From Paraburkholderia guartelaensis (lineage in GTDB: Bacteria > Pseudomonadota > Gammaproteobacteria > Burkholderiales > Burkholderiaceae): a stretch of DNA of 64,000 bases. The stretch is taken from positions 1 through 64,000 of the forward strand of contig NZ_SMOD01000044.1 of the NCBI RefSeq assembly GCF_004353905.1, read 5' to 3'. Below the pieces are notes generated by a model. That model did not search any database and had not been told where the DNA came from. It saw only the letters and a program-made list of their open reading frames with translations. Below are positions 53,190 through 61,504 of this stretch, piece by piece (position 1 is the first letter of the stretch; each line of letters starts with the position of its first letter). A program made the position numbers and the translations under genes.

Positions 53190-53744
53190 ATGGCTAACAT
53201 TCTCGACAACTGCAAGGTCGCAATCCTTGCCATGGATGGATTCGAAGAAGTCGAACTTACCGAACCGCGCCGCGCGCTGAAGGAGGCCGGCGCACAGGTT
53301 GACGTGATCTCACAGAAAGGCGGCGAGATTCAGGGCTTTCGTCACGTCGACAAGGGAAGCAAGATCAAGGTCGACCGTACCTTTGGCGGCGCAAAGGCCG
53401 ACGACTACGACGCGGTCGTGCTCCCGGGCGGCGTGGTGAACAGCGACGCCATCCGCCTGATCCCCGAAGCGCAGGCGTTCGTACGCGCGGCCAACGACGC
53501 ACACAAGCCCATTGCGGTGATCTGCCATGGCGGCTGGCTGCCGGTGTCGGCCCGCATCGTCAAGGGACACACGATGACGAGCTGGCCGTCGTTACAGGAC
53601 GATATCCGCAACGCGGGCGGCCAATGGGTCGACGAAACCATGGTGCACGACGGCAATTTCATTACAAGCCGCAAGCCCGACGACCTGCCCGCCTTCAACG
53701 CGGAGCTGATCTCCACGCTGTCGGCCGCGGCGGGCACTGCATGA
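53190..53744 (+). CDS. DJ-1/PfpI-family protein (YhbO-like)
   Basis: The 184-residue product is a class I glutamine amidotransferase-like protein. The nucleophile Cys sits in the elbow AVICHGGWLPVSARI, with the acidic partner in the DGFEEVELTEPRRAL helix and a His directly after the Cys. YhbO/PfpI members protect against oxidative, thermal and glyoxal stress. AHKPIAVICHGG and GGQWVDETMVHDGNFITSRK are typical. ATG 53190 follows AGGAGA. It is followed by the respiratory block on the same strand, 52 bp away, so a shared promoter is possible. Confidence 0.95.
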   Translation: MANILDNCKVAILAMDGFEEVELTEPRRALKEAGAQVDVISQKGGEIQGFRHVDKGSKIKVDRTFGGAKADDYDAVVLPGGVVNSDAIRLIPEAQAFVRAANDAHKPIAVICHGGWLPVSARIVKGHTMTSWPSLQDDIRNAGGQWVDETMVHDGNFITSRKPDDLPAFNAELISTLSAAAGTA

Positions 53745-53796
53745 GGCCGAAGGTGACGCTGAAGGCGTCGCGCCAACCGCACATGGAGGGTCGCCG

Positions 53797-54730
53797 ATGA
53801 CACACACCACCCGCGGTGCCGCCGGCATCGCCAGCATCGCCGCAGGCGCCGCGCTCGCGATCTGGTCCACACGCGATCTACGCGAGGCGAAGCGCGCGCC
53901 TGCGCCCGGCAAACACGTCGCGGCCGCGCGCGCGTTCAATCACGGCTCCGCCCTGCTGGCGCTCTCCGTGCTGGCCGACAGCGCCATGGAGCACTATCGC
54001 GGCTCGTTCGAAAACCGTGCCATGTACCTGCCGCCCGTGGTTGCGCTCTGCGCGCTGGGCGCGTCGCTGCATGGCGGAGCGGACCCGCGCGCGGCCTCGC
54101 ACCGCCTGCGCCATGTGATCCAGCTGACCAGCGCGGGCACGGGCGCCGCGGGTACCGCGTTCCATCTTTACAACGTGACCAGGCGCCCGGGAGGCTTCAG
54201 CTGGCATAACGCCTTTTACGGCGCGCCGGCGGGGTGCGCCCTTCGCGCTGGTGCTCTCCGGGGTGCTGGGTGCGCTCGCCGAGCAGTTGCGCGACGAGCC
54301 CGAGGACGACCCGCAGCTCTTTGGCATGCCCGCTGGCAAGGCGCTCGCGCTGGTGGCCGGCGCGGGGCTGCTCGGCACGGCGGCCGAAGCGGCGCTGCTG
54401 CATTTTCGCGGCGCGTTCCAGCATCCGGCGATGTATGCCCCCGTCACCATCGTGCCTGTGAACAGCGCGTTGCTCGCGCATGCGGCGTTGGCCCCGCCCC
54501 GCCATGCGGCCCGCGCGAGCGTGTTCGCGCGCTTCTGGCTGCGGCTCACGGCGGCGCTCGGCTTTGCGGGATTCGGCTTTCACGCGAACGGCGTGGCGCG
54601 CGCGCAGGGCGGCTGGCGTAACTGGTCGCAGAACCTGTTCGCGGGGCCGCCCTTACCCGCTCCGCCCTCGTTCAGCGCGCTCGCGCTAGCGGGGCTCGCC
54701 GCGCTGCGCTTGCGGGAGACCGAGCGATGA
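53797..54730 (+). pseudogene. Membrane protein of the GMC cluster, frameshifted
   Basis: Two frames give a single hydrophobic protein of about 310 residues. The first runs from ATG 53797 (MTHTTRGAAGIASIAAGAAL) to SWHNAFYGAP at about 54228. The second continues from PFALVLSGVLGALAEQL to the stop at 54728-54730, which overlaps the start of the next gene (ATGA). One extra base between 54222 and 54236 breaks the frame. About eight TM helices are predicted, and the family is unknown to me. Overlap with the dehydrogenase subunit gene shows it belongs to the operon. It could also be a sequencing error. Confidence 0.7.
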
Positions 54731-55398
54731 AACGCCTGCCGCAGTACCCCGGCTACGACGTGTTCGCCAAACGCGATACGCCTTCGTGGGATGCGCCCAC
54801 GCGCGCGGTAATCGACGCGCGCCGGAACACGCCGGACCAGGCGCGCTATCTCGCCCCTTCGCGCTGGCAAACCCTGAAGGCGCTGTGCGACACGATCGTC
54901 CCTCAACCCGCGAACGCTAACGACGCGCACGCCCCGCGCGTGCCCGTTGCCGCGCTCGTGGAAGGCAAGCTGCTCGACGATCGCCGCGACGGCTTTCGCG
55001 ACGCACGCCTGCCGCCGTTGCGCGAGGCATGGGAAACGGGGCTCTCGGCACTCGACGCGGAAAGCGTGGCGGCCTTGCGCGCGCCTTTCGCGAGTCTCGA
55101 CGACGAACAGCGGCGCGCGCTCGTCACGCACATGCAGCGTGGCGAACTGCACAGCAAGGCCTGGCACAGCATGCCTTGTGACGTGTTCTTCGCCAAGCGC
55201 GTGCTGCACGACGTGAGCGCCGCGTACTGGTCGCACCCGCTGGCCTGGAATGCGATGGGTTTTGGCGGCCCGGCGAATCCGCGCGGCTACGTGCGCCTCT
55301 ATACGAACCGGCGCGATCCGTGGGAAGCCGTCGAAGCCACCGACGAGAGCGACGCGGCGCTCGCGGCCGCAAGCAAGGAGAACGAGCGTGTGCGCTGA
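54727..55398 (+). CDS. Gluconate 2-dehydrogenase subunit 3-like protein
   Basis: The 223-residue product carries the subunit-3 core: LAPSRWQTLKALCDTIVPQP near residue 42, a helical middle, and late AYWSHPLAWNAMGFGGPANP RGY. In membrane-bound gluconate, sorbitol and FAD-glucose dehydrogenases, the small subunit helps the GMC subunit fold and be exported through a Tat signal. No twin-Arg signal or hydrophobic N-terminus is seen here, which is unusual. It overlaps the previous gene by 4 bp and the GMC gene by 11 bp, so translation is probably coupled. Confidence 0.88.
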   Translation: MKRLPQYPGYDVFAKRDTPSWDAPTRAVIDARRNTPDQARYLAPSRWQTLKALCDTIVPQPANANDAHAPRVPVAALVEGKLLDDRRDGFRDARLPPLREAWETGLSALDAESVAALRAPFASLDDEQRRALVTHMQRGELHSKAWHSMPCDVFFAKRVLHDVSAAYWSHPLAWNAMGFGGPANPRGYVRLYTNRRDPWEAVEATDESDAALAAASKENERVR

Positions 55399-57049
55399 TC
55401 TCACCGACTTCACCGGCGCAAACGAAGCGCCGCGCGGCAAGCACGGCCGCGCGCCCGACGTGTTCCGTCGCGGCGGCTGGATGCCCATGCGCGAATACGC
55501 GCTGGACGATGAGGTCGATTTCGCCATTGTCGGAACGGGCGCGGGGGGCGCGACGCTCGCCTGCCGGCTCGCCGAAGCGGGCTTTCGCGTGGTCGCGTTC
55601 GACGCGGGCGCGTGGTGGCGGCCGCTGGAAGAATTCGCCTCCGACGAGACCCACCAGGCCAAGCTCTACTGGACCGACGAACGCATCTGCGACGGCGAAA
55701 ACCCCTTGCAGCTAGGCAGCAATAACAGCGGCAAGGCCGTGGGCGGCAGTACCGTGCACTTCGCCATGGTCTCGCTGCGCTTTCGGCCCGAGTGGTTCCA
55801 GTCGCGCACGCGGCTCGGCTACGGCGTGGACTGGCCGCTCGACTGGCGCGAGATGTGGCGCTACTACACCGAGGTCGAGCAGGCGCTCGGCATCTCCGGG
55901 CCGGTGAACTATCCGTGGGGACCCAAGCGGGCGCGCTATCCGTATCGCGCGCATGAAATCAACGGCGCGGGGCTCGTGCTCGCGCGCGGCTGCGAGGCGC
56001 TCGGCATTCCCTGGGCGCCCACGCCGCTCGCGACGCTTTCCGCGCCACGCGGCGACGCGCACCAGTGCGTCTATCGCGGCTTTTGCGTGACGGGCTGCGC
56101 GACCAACGCCAAGCAGAGCGCGCTCGTCACGTGGATTCCTCGTACCGTGCGCGCGGGCGCGGAAATCCGCGATCTCGCGATGGTCGGCCGTATCGAAACC
56201 AACGCGCTGGGCCGCGCCACCGGCGTGCATTTTCATCGCGAAGGGCGCTGGCATTTCCAGCGCGCGCGCAACGTGGTCGTGGCGGGCTATGCCATTGAAA
56301 CGCCGCGCCTGCTGCTGCTCTCCGCGAACGGGCGCTTTCCCGAAGGCCTCGCGAACCGCTCCGGGCTCGTCGGCAAGAATCTCATGGTGCAGGCGAACCA
56401 GGCCGCATGGGGCATGCTCGACGACGAAATCCGCTGGTACAAGGGGCCGCCGTCGCTCGCGCTCACCGAACACTGGAACTATCAGGACGAAGGCAAGGAC
56501 TTTTACGGCGGCTACTGCTACATGAGCCAGGGCCCGCTGCCGCTAGTGTGGGCGGCGACGCAAACGAGCCGCGGCCTGTGGGGCGACGCACTCATGCGCG
56601 AGATGACGAAGTACAACCATCAGGCGGGCCTCAAAATGGTGGGCGAGACGCTGCCGCAGGAGCGCAACCGCGTGACGCTCGCAGACGAAAAGGATGCGCT
56701 CGACTTGCCCGTGGCGCGTGTGACCTGGTCAATGTGCGAGAACGACCGCCGGCTTGTGCGCCATGCGCTCGATTACATGAGCCGCGCCCTGGCCGCGGCG
56801 GGCGCGAGCGACATCTGGACGCAGGACGACGACACCTGTCACCTCAATGGCACGGCGCGCATGGGCAGCGATGCGCAGACGAGCGTTGTGAATGCCGACT
56901 GCCGTTCATGGGACATTCCGAATTTGTGGATCTGCGACGGCTCCGTGTTTCCGACCGTCGGCGGCGTGAACCCGTCGCTGACGATCCAGGCGATCGCCTG
57001 CCGCACTGCCGGGCGCATCCAGGCGCTCGCCGCACGCGGCGAACTTTGA
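55388..57049 (+). CDS. GMC-family flavoprotein dehydrogenase, large subunit
   Basis: The 553-residue protein binds FAD through FAIVGTGAGGATLACRLAEA and VGGSTVHFAM. The C-terminal substrate domain has CHLNGTARMGSD and DGSVFPTVGGVNPSLTIQA, with the catalytic His and Asn. A Cys group VYRGFCVTGCATNAKQS resembles the region that holds an iron-sulfur cluster in FAD-glucose dehydrogenase; ligation here is unproven. GTG 55388 follows AAGGAG. The gene overlaps the small subunit gene. With the triheme cytochrome at 61501, all three parts of a gluconate-type dehydrogenase are present. The substrate (sugar acid, alcohol or polyol) cannot be told. Confidence 0.92.
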   Translation: MCADLTDFTGANEAPRGKHGRAPDVFRRGGWMPMREYALDDEVDFAIVGTGAGGATLACRLAEAGFRVVAFDAGAWWRPLEEFASDETHQAKLYWTDERICDGENPLQLGSNNSGKAVGGSTVHFAMVSLRFRPEWFQSRTRLGYGVDWPLDWREMWRYYTEVEQALGISGPVNYPWGPKRARYPYRAHEINGAGLVLARGCEALGIPWAPTPLATLSAPRGDAHQCVYRGFCVTGCATNAKQSALVTWIPRTVRAGAEIRDLAMVGRIETNALGRATGVHFHREGRWHFQRARNVVVAGYAIETPRLLLLSANGRFPEGLANRSGLVGKNLMVQANQAAWGMLDDEIRWYKGPPSLALTEHWNYQDEGKDFYGGYCYMSQGPLPLVWAATQTSRGLWGDALMREMTKYNHQAGLKMVGETLPQERNRVTLADEKDALDLPVARVTWSMCENDRRLVRHALDYMSRALAAAGASDIWTQDDDTCHLNGTARMGSDAQTSVVNADCRSWDIPNLWICDGSVFPTVGGVNPSLTIQAIACRTAGRIQALAARGEL

Positions 57050-57109
57050 TGATCATTGCGCGGGCACGCGTCGTGCGTTGATGCAGATGCTTTTCAAAAG
57101 GAGGTCATC

Positions 57110-57262
57110 ATGCCGCTCAGCAAGGGAAAAACTCGCGAAGCGATCTCGAAGAACATCAAGACGGAAGTGAAGCAAGGCAAGTCGCAGAAGCAGGCCGTTG
57201 CCATCGCGCTGAACCAGGCGCGCAAGTCCGGCGCGAAGATTCCGAAGAAGAATCACAAGTAA
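57110..57262 (+). CDS. DUF6496 small basic protein
   Basis: The 50-residue, Lys-rich product reads MPLSKGKTREAISKNIKTEV, then SQKQAVAIALNQARKSGAKI and PKKNHK, a helical basic protein of a family widespread in Burkholderiaceae and of unknown role. ATG 57110 follows an AGGAGG site. It lies between the dehydrogenase and oxidase genes, with 60 and 94 bp gaps, and may have its own promoter. Confidence 0.85.
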   Translation: MPLSKGKTREAISKNIKTEVKQGKSQKQAVAIALNQARKSGAKIPKKNHK

Positions 57263-57356
57263 AACAAGCCGGAAAAGGCGCGGACTGACCGGGCACGCGG
57301 GCACGGCGCATGCGCTCCGAGGCACGGCGCACCGTGCGCGATAGAGGAGTCGAATA

Positions 57357-58412
57357 ATGTCCGGTGACCGGCCTGCTCTCGCCGCGCTGGAATGCGTTGC
57401 TTGCGCCGCCTTCGGCACCTTCTCCGCTGCATGCCGTGCCGCAACGCCACTCGCGTATTTTCTCCTCAGCGCCGGCCCCGCGTCCGGGCCCGTGCAGGTG
57501 CTCGACTGGGCGCTCGCCGCGCTGTGCGTGGGCGTATGCACCGTCATCGCGGCGCTGCTCTACATAGCGATACGCCGTAATCGCCGCGAAAGCGCCTCGC
57601 CAAACGCGACCTTGTCGCAAGTGAACGTCGCCGACGAACGAGGCGAGCGCACCGCCACGCGCATCGTCGCCGTTGGCACGGCGATTTCCTCGGTGCTGCT
57701 GCTGGGCGCGCTCGTGGCGATGCTGCGCGTGCTGGCCGCCGTGGCCGACCCGCCGCGCGCGCCCTCGCTCACGGTGACTGTCACGGCTTACGACTGGTGG
57801 TGGAAAGTGACCTATCAAACGCCTGCGGGCGCGAGCTTCGTCACCGCCAACGAAATCCATATCCCCACGGGCGAGCCCGTGCGCGTCGATCTGCAAAGCG
57901 CTGACGTCGTGCACGCGTTCTGGGTGCCGGCGCTCGCGGGCAAAACACAGGCCATCCCCGGCCAGGTCAATCACCAGTGGATCGAAGCAGATCGCCCCGG
58001 CGTATGGCGCGGGCAATGCACGCAGTTCTGCGGGCCCCAGCACGCGCACATGGCCATGGAAGTGGTGGCGCAAGCCCCCGCCGATTTCTCGCGCTGGCTC
58101 GACGCCCAACAGCAGCCCGCCGCGGCCGCGCAAAGCGGCGCGGCGCAGCGCGGGGAACAACTCTTCGACGCGCGCTGCAGCGGCTGTCACGCCATTCGCG
58201 GCACGCAGTCCGAAGGCGCGCAGGCGCCCGACCTCACGCATCTCGCCTCGCGCCGGCTGATCGCCGCGGGCACGCTAGCCAATACATCCCTCAACCGGCT
58301 CGACTGGGTCGCGCATGCGCAGCAGCGCAAGCCCGAATCGCTCATGCCCGACATTGCCCTCACCCCCGCCGAGGCGAGCGACCTCAGCGCGTGGCTCGAC
58401 ACGCTCCAGTGA
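57357..58412 (+). CDS. ctaC: Cytochrome c oxidase subunit II with fused heme c
   Basis: The 351-residue protein has two N-terminal TM helices (about 40-65 and 100-125), then the cupredoxin domain. The CuA ligands are the His in VVHAFWVPALAG and the cluster QCTQFCGPQHAHMAMEV (Cys, Cys, His, Met). A C-terminal cytochrome c domain has CSGCH near residue 280 and a Met ligand in PESLMPDIALTPAE. This makes it a caa3-type subunit that takes electrons directly from a reduced cytochrome. ATG 57357 follows GAGGAG. The subunit I gene begins one base after its stop. Confidence 0.94.
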   Translation: MSGDRPALAALECVACAAFGTFSAACRAATPLAYFLLSAGPASGPVQVLDWALAALCVGVCTVIAALLYIAIRRNRRESASPNATLSQVNVADERGERTATRIVAVGTAISSVLLLGALVAMLRVLAAVADPPRAPSLTVTVTAYDWWWKVTYQTPAGASFVTANEIHIPTGEPVRVDLQSADVVHAFWVPALAGKTQAIPGQVNHQWIEADRPGVWRGQCTQFCGPQHAHMAMEVVAQAPADFSRWLDAQQQPAAAAQSGAAQRGEQLFDARCSGCHAIRGTQSEGAQAPDLTHLASRRLIAAGTLANTSLNRLDWVAHAQQRKPESLMPDIALTPAEASDLSAWLDTLQ

Positions 58413-58413
58413 C

Positions 58414-59997
58414 ATGAACGATATCCCGGCCGCTCCTTCCGCTCCCGCGCGTCCCGCCACCGCGAGCGGGCCGCACCGCGCGCGCGCGGGGCGCCTCTCG
58501 CGCGTGCCGGAAACGGGCACGGCGCCGCTCGACGAAGCCACGCTGCGCCGCCTCGAAGAGATCTGGGAAACGCGCCCCGGCTGGCGCGGCTGGCTCTCCA
58601 CGGTGGATCACAAGACCATCGGCCTCCGCTATCTCGTCACGGCTTTCGTGTTCCTCGCGCTGGGCGGCGTGGAGGCGCTCATCATGCGCGCGCAGCTCGC
58701 GCGCCCCAACGAGACGCTGCTCACGCCCCAGCAGTACGACCAGCTCTTCACGATGCACGGCGTGACGATGATCTTTCTCTACGCGCTCCCCGTGCTGAGC
58801 GGCTTTTCGAACTACCTGTGGCCGCTCGTGCTCGGCTCGCGCGACATGGCGTTCCCGCGCCTGAACGCGCTCTCGTACTGGGTCTTTCTCGGCGCGGGCA
58901 TTCTGCTCTACGCGAGCTTTCCCGCGGGACAGGGCGCCAATGCAGGCTGGTTCAACTACGTGCCGCTTTCCACCGCCGCCTACGACCCCGGGCCGAACAT
59001 CGACGTCTACGCGCTCGGCATGGTGCTGCTCGGCATTTCCACCACGGTGGGTGCGGGGAACTTCGTCATCACGTTCCTGTGCATGCGCGCCAGCGGCATG
59101 TCGGTGGCGCGTCTGCCCATTCTCGTCTGGGGCACGCTCACGGCTTCGGCCGCCAATCTGCTCGCCGTGCCCTCCGTGAGCCTCGCGTTCCTCATGCTCT
59201 GGCTCGACCGCAACGCAGGCTCGCACTTCTTCGACACCACCGCCGACGGGCGCCCCCTGCTGTGGCAACACCTCTTCTGGATCTTCGCGCACCCGTGGGT
59301 CTACGTGGTCGTGCTGCCCGCCATGGGCATCGTATCCGATGCGCTGCCCACGTTCTGCCGCCGCCCGATCGTCGCCTACGCGGCCGTTGCGCTCTCAACG
59401 GTCGCGACCATGCTCGTGGGCTTCGAAGTGTGGCTCCATCACATGTTCGCCACGGGCCTGCCGCCACTCGCGCTGGCCTTCTTCGGCGCGGCCAGCACGG
59501 TGATTTCCGTGCCGAGCGCGATTGCCGTGTTCGCGTGGATCGCCACGATCTGGACCGGCAAGCCCGTGTTCAAAACGCCGTTCTACTACTTCGCGGGATT
59601 CGTGCTGATGTTCACCGTGGGCGGCGTTTCGGGCGTGATGACCGCCGCCGTACCGCTCGACTGGCAGCTCACCGACACTTACTTCGTCGTGGCCCACCTC
59701 CATTACGTGCTGCTCGGCATCAACGTGTTTCCGGTGCTGGGTGGCCTCACCTACTGGTTCCCCAAGTTCACCGGACGGCTCATGCACGAGCGCTTCGGCA
59801 AGTGGACCTTCTGGGTCACGTTCGTCGGCTTCAATCTGGGCTTCTTTCCGATGCATATCTCCGGGCTGCTCGGCATGCCGCGCCGCATCTATACCTATCC
59901 GGAGGGCATGGGCTGGGACACGGCCAACCTGCTCACGAGTATCGGCGCGTTCGTGTTCGCCATCGGCATCGCCATGTTCATCGGCAATGACTCGTGA
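58414..59997 (+). CDS. ctaD: Cytochrome c oxidase subunit I, unusual proton-channel residues
   Basis: The 527-residue protein has twelve TM helices. Heme a ligands are H115 and H430, the high-spin heme ligand is H428, and CuB ligands are H293, H342 and H343; Y297 is in place for the His-Tyr cross-link. The channel residues differ: the Glu of HPEVY is Trp (H293-P-W-V-Y), and the Lys of the K-channel motif VPTGxKxF is Ala371 (VPSAIAVFAW). The D-channel entry Asp in DMAFPRLN is kept. It ends earlier than usual; the typical C-terminal tail appears at the start of the next reading frame. Confidence 0.94.
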   Translation: MNDIPAAPSAPARPATASGPHRARAGRLSRVPETGTAPLDEATLRRLEEIWETRPGWRGWLSTVDHKTIGLRYLVTAFVFLALGGVEALIMRAQLARPNETLLTPQQYDQLFTMHGVTMIFLYALPVLSGFSNYLWPLVLGSRDMAFPRLNALSYWVFLGAGILLYASFPAGQGANAGWFNYVPLSTAAYDPGPNIDVYALGMVLLGISTTVGAGNFVITFLCMRASGMSVARLPILVWGTLTASAANLLAVPSVSLAFLMLWLDRNAGSHFFDTTADGRPLLWQHLFWIFAHPWVYVVVLPAMGIVSDALPTFCRRPIVAYAAVALSTVATMLVGFEVWLHHMFATGLPPLALAFFGAASTVISVPSAIAVFAWIATIWTGKPVFKTPFYYFAGFVLMFTVGGVSGVMTAAVPLDWQLTDTYFVVAHLHYVLLGINVFPVLGGLTYWFPKFTGRLMHERFGKWTFWVTFVGFNLGFFPMHISGLLGMPRRIYTYPEGMGWDTANLLTSIGAFVFAIGIAMFIGNDS

Positions 59998-61067
59998 GCG
60001 CGCGGCGCGGCGCACGCGCGGGCGCGAACCCATGGAATGCGGCTGGCCTCGAATGGGCGACCTCGTCGCCGCCGCCACCGTACAACTTCGCGATCCTGCC
60101 GAGCGTGCGCTCGCGAGACCCGCTCTGGCAGCCCGACGCGAACGTGCCGCGCCCTGGCTACCTGCTCCATCGCGGGCGCGAGGCGCTCGGCGTCACGCCG
60201 CTCGCGGGCGAACCCGACGTCATCCTCAAGATGCCCGAGGACAGCTACGCGCCCTTCGTGCTGGGCGTGGCCTCGACGCTCGTGTTCGTCGGGTTGCTGT
60301 TCCATTCGACTCAGTTCACCGCGCTCGCCGGGCTCGCGTGCGGACTCGCGCTGCTCTCGTGGCTGTGGCCGCGGCGCTCGCTCGGACAGCGCGAACCGTT
60401 CGCGCCGCAAGGCACCACGCCTGCCGGCAAAGTCGCCGAGACGACGGCCGAGTCGATCACGATAGGAAGCGAGGACGAAACCCTCGCCCTGCCCGTCGGC
60501 AGCGCCGGCGAACATGCGGGCGGCTGGTGGGGCGTGCTCACGCTCGTCGTGACGGAAACCGCGCTGTTCGGCTATCTGATCTTCTCGTACCTCTATCTCG
60601 CTTCGCAGAGCGCGCAGCCCTGGCCGCCCGAAGGCCTGCCCAAGCTCGGCATGAGCGGACTGAACACGGCGCTGCTGCTCACGAGCAGCGTGTTCGTGTG
60701 GCTCGCGGGGGCGTTCGTGCGGCGCGCGCGTTCGTGGCCCGCGTTCTGGTCGATGATCGTCGGCATTGCGCTCGGCGTCGCGTTCGTCACGATCCAGTTC
60801 TTCGAGTGGCACGGCCGGCCCTATGGGCTTGCGACGAACCTGTATGGTTCGCTCTACTTCACGATTACGGGCTTTCACATGGCCCACGTGATGGCGGGCG
60901 TGCTGATGCTCGCCGCGCTCGCGTTCTGGATCGCGCGCGGCTATTTCGACGGCAGACGCGATGCGGCGCTCACCATAGGCGGCCTGTACTGGCACTTCGT
61001 CGATGTGGTGTGGCTCTTCATCTTCTCCGTGCTCTATCTCTCGCCTTACTGGATGCGAGGACGATGA
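59994..61067 (+). CDS. ctaE: Cytochrome c oxidase subunit III, with subunit I-type N-terminal tail
   Basis: From GTG 59994, which overlaps the subunit I stop, the product has 357 residues. The first about 45 contain GANPWNAAGLEWATSSPPPP, normally the C-terminal tail of subunit I. Two TM helices (about 85-125) follow, then the subunit III core: HAGGWWGVLTLVVTETALFG, QFFEWHGRPYGL, ITGFHMAHVMAGVL and LYWHFVDVVWLFIFSVLYLS. One extra base at the TGA would fuse the two proteins, giving a I-III fusion as in some caa3 oxidases. Either the fusion has been split by a frameshift or translation restarts at the overlap. Confidence 0.9.
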   Translation: MSARRGARAGANPWNAAGLEWATSSPPPPYNFAILPSVRSRDPLWQPDANVPRPGYLLHRGREALGVTPLAGEPDVILKMPEDSYAPFVLGVASTLVFVGLLFHSTQFTALAGLACGLALLSWLWPRRSLGQREPFAPQGTTPAGKVAETTAESITIGSEDETLALPVGSAGEHAGGWWGVLTLVVTETALFGYLIFSYLYLASQSAQPWPPEGLPKLGMSGLNTALLLTSSVFVWLAGAFVRRARSWPAFWSMIVGIALGVAFVTIQFFEWHGRPYGLATNLYGSLYFTITGFHMAHVMAGVLMLAALAFWIARGYFDGRRDAALTIGGLYWHFVDVVWLFIFSVLYLSPYWMRGR

Positions 61068-61504
61068 TGCCATCCGCGCCCCCGGCCCCTCCAGCGCCCG
61101 TTCCCGCGCGCACGAGACCCACGCTCCGGCATCAAATTGCCGTGTGGTACGGCATTTTTGGCGTGCCGGCCATCTGGGCGGGCCACGTGCTGTTCTGCCA
61201 GACGCTCGCGGCCACCGCCTGCGCGGGCGGCGTCCCGCAACGCAATGGCGAGCCCTGGCAGGTCGTGCACTGGACACTTGCACTCGTCTCCGCCGCCGCG
61301 TTCGCGCTGGCGCTCACCGGCGCGCTGCTGGCGCGGCGCACGTGGCGCGAAAGCGCCGCCGTCAACACGCCGCAGCGCGACACCTTCCGCTTTCTCGCGT
61401 GGAGCAGCACCGCCGTTGCCGTCGCATTCACGATCGCGCTCGTGTTCACGATATCGGTGCTGTTCGCGTTGCCGCTCGAACGGTTATGCGGGGCGCTGCG
61501 ATGA
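61064..61504 (+). CDS. Small membrane protein of the oxidase operon
   Basis: The 146-residue product has a Pro-rich N-terminus and three TM helices (about 27-52, 67-90, 112-138). It contains AVWYGIFGVPAIWAGHVLFC and WQVVHWTLALVSAAAFALAL. ATG 61064 overlaps the subunit III stop and its own stop overlaps the next start, so it is part of the translation-coupled set. It may be a small accessory subunit of the oxidase. I do not recognise a named family. Confidence 0.8.
   Translation: MMPSAPPAPPAPVPARTRPTLRHQIAVWYGIFGVPAIWAGHVLFCQTLAATACAGGVPQRNGEPWQVVHWTLALVSAAAFALALTGALLARRTWRESAAVNTPQRDTFRFLAWSSTAVAVAFTIALVFTISVLFALPLERLCGALR

Noticed and set aside
58818..59990. A 390-residue Arg-rich frame inside the oxidase subunit I gene
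   Set aside because: It is an alternative-frame shadow of subunit I, with extreme Arg/His content and no start signal.
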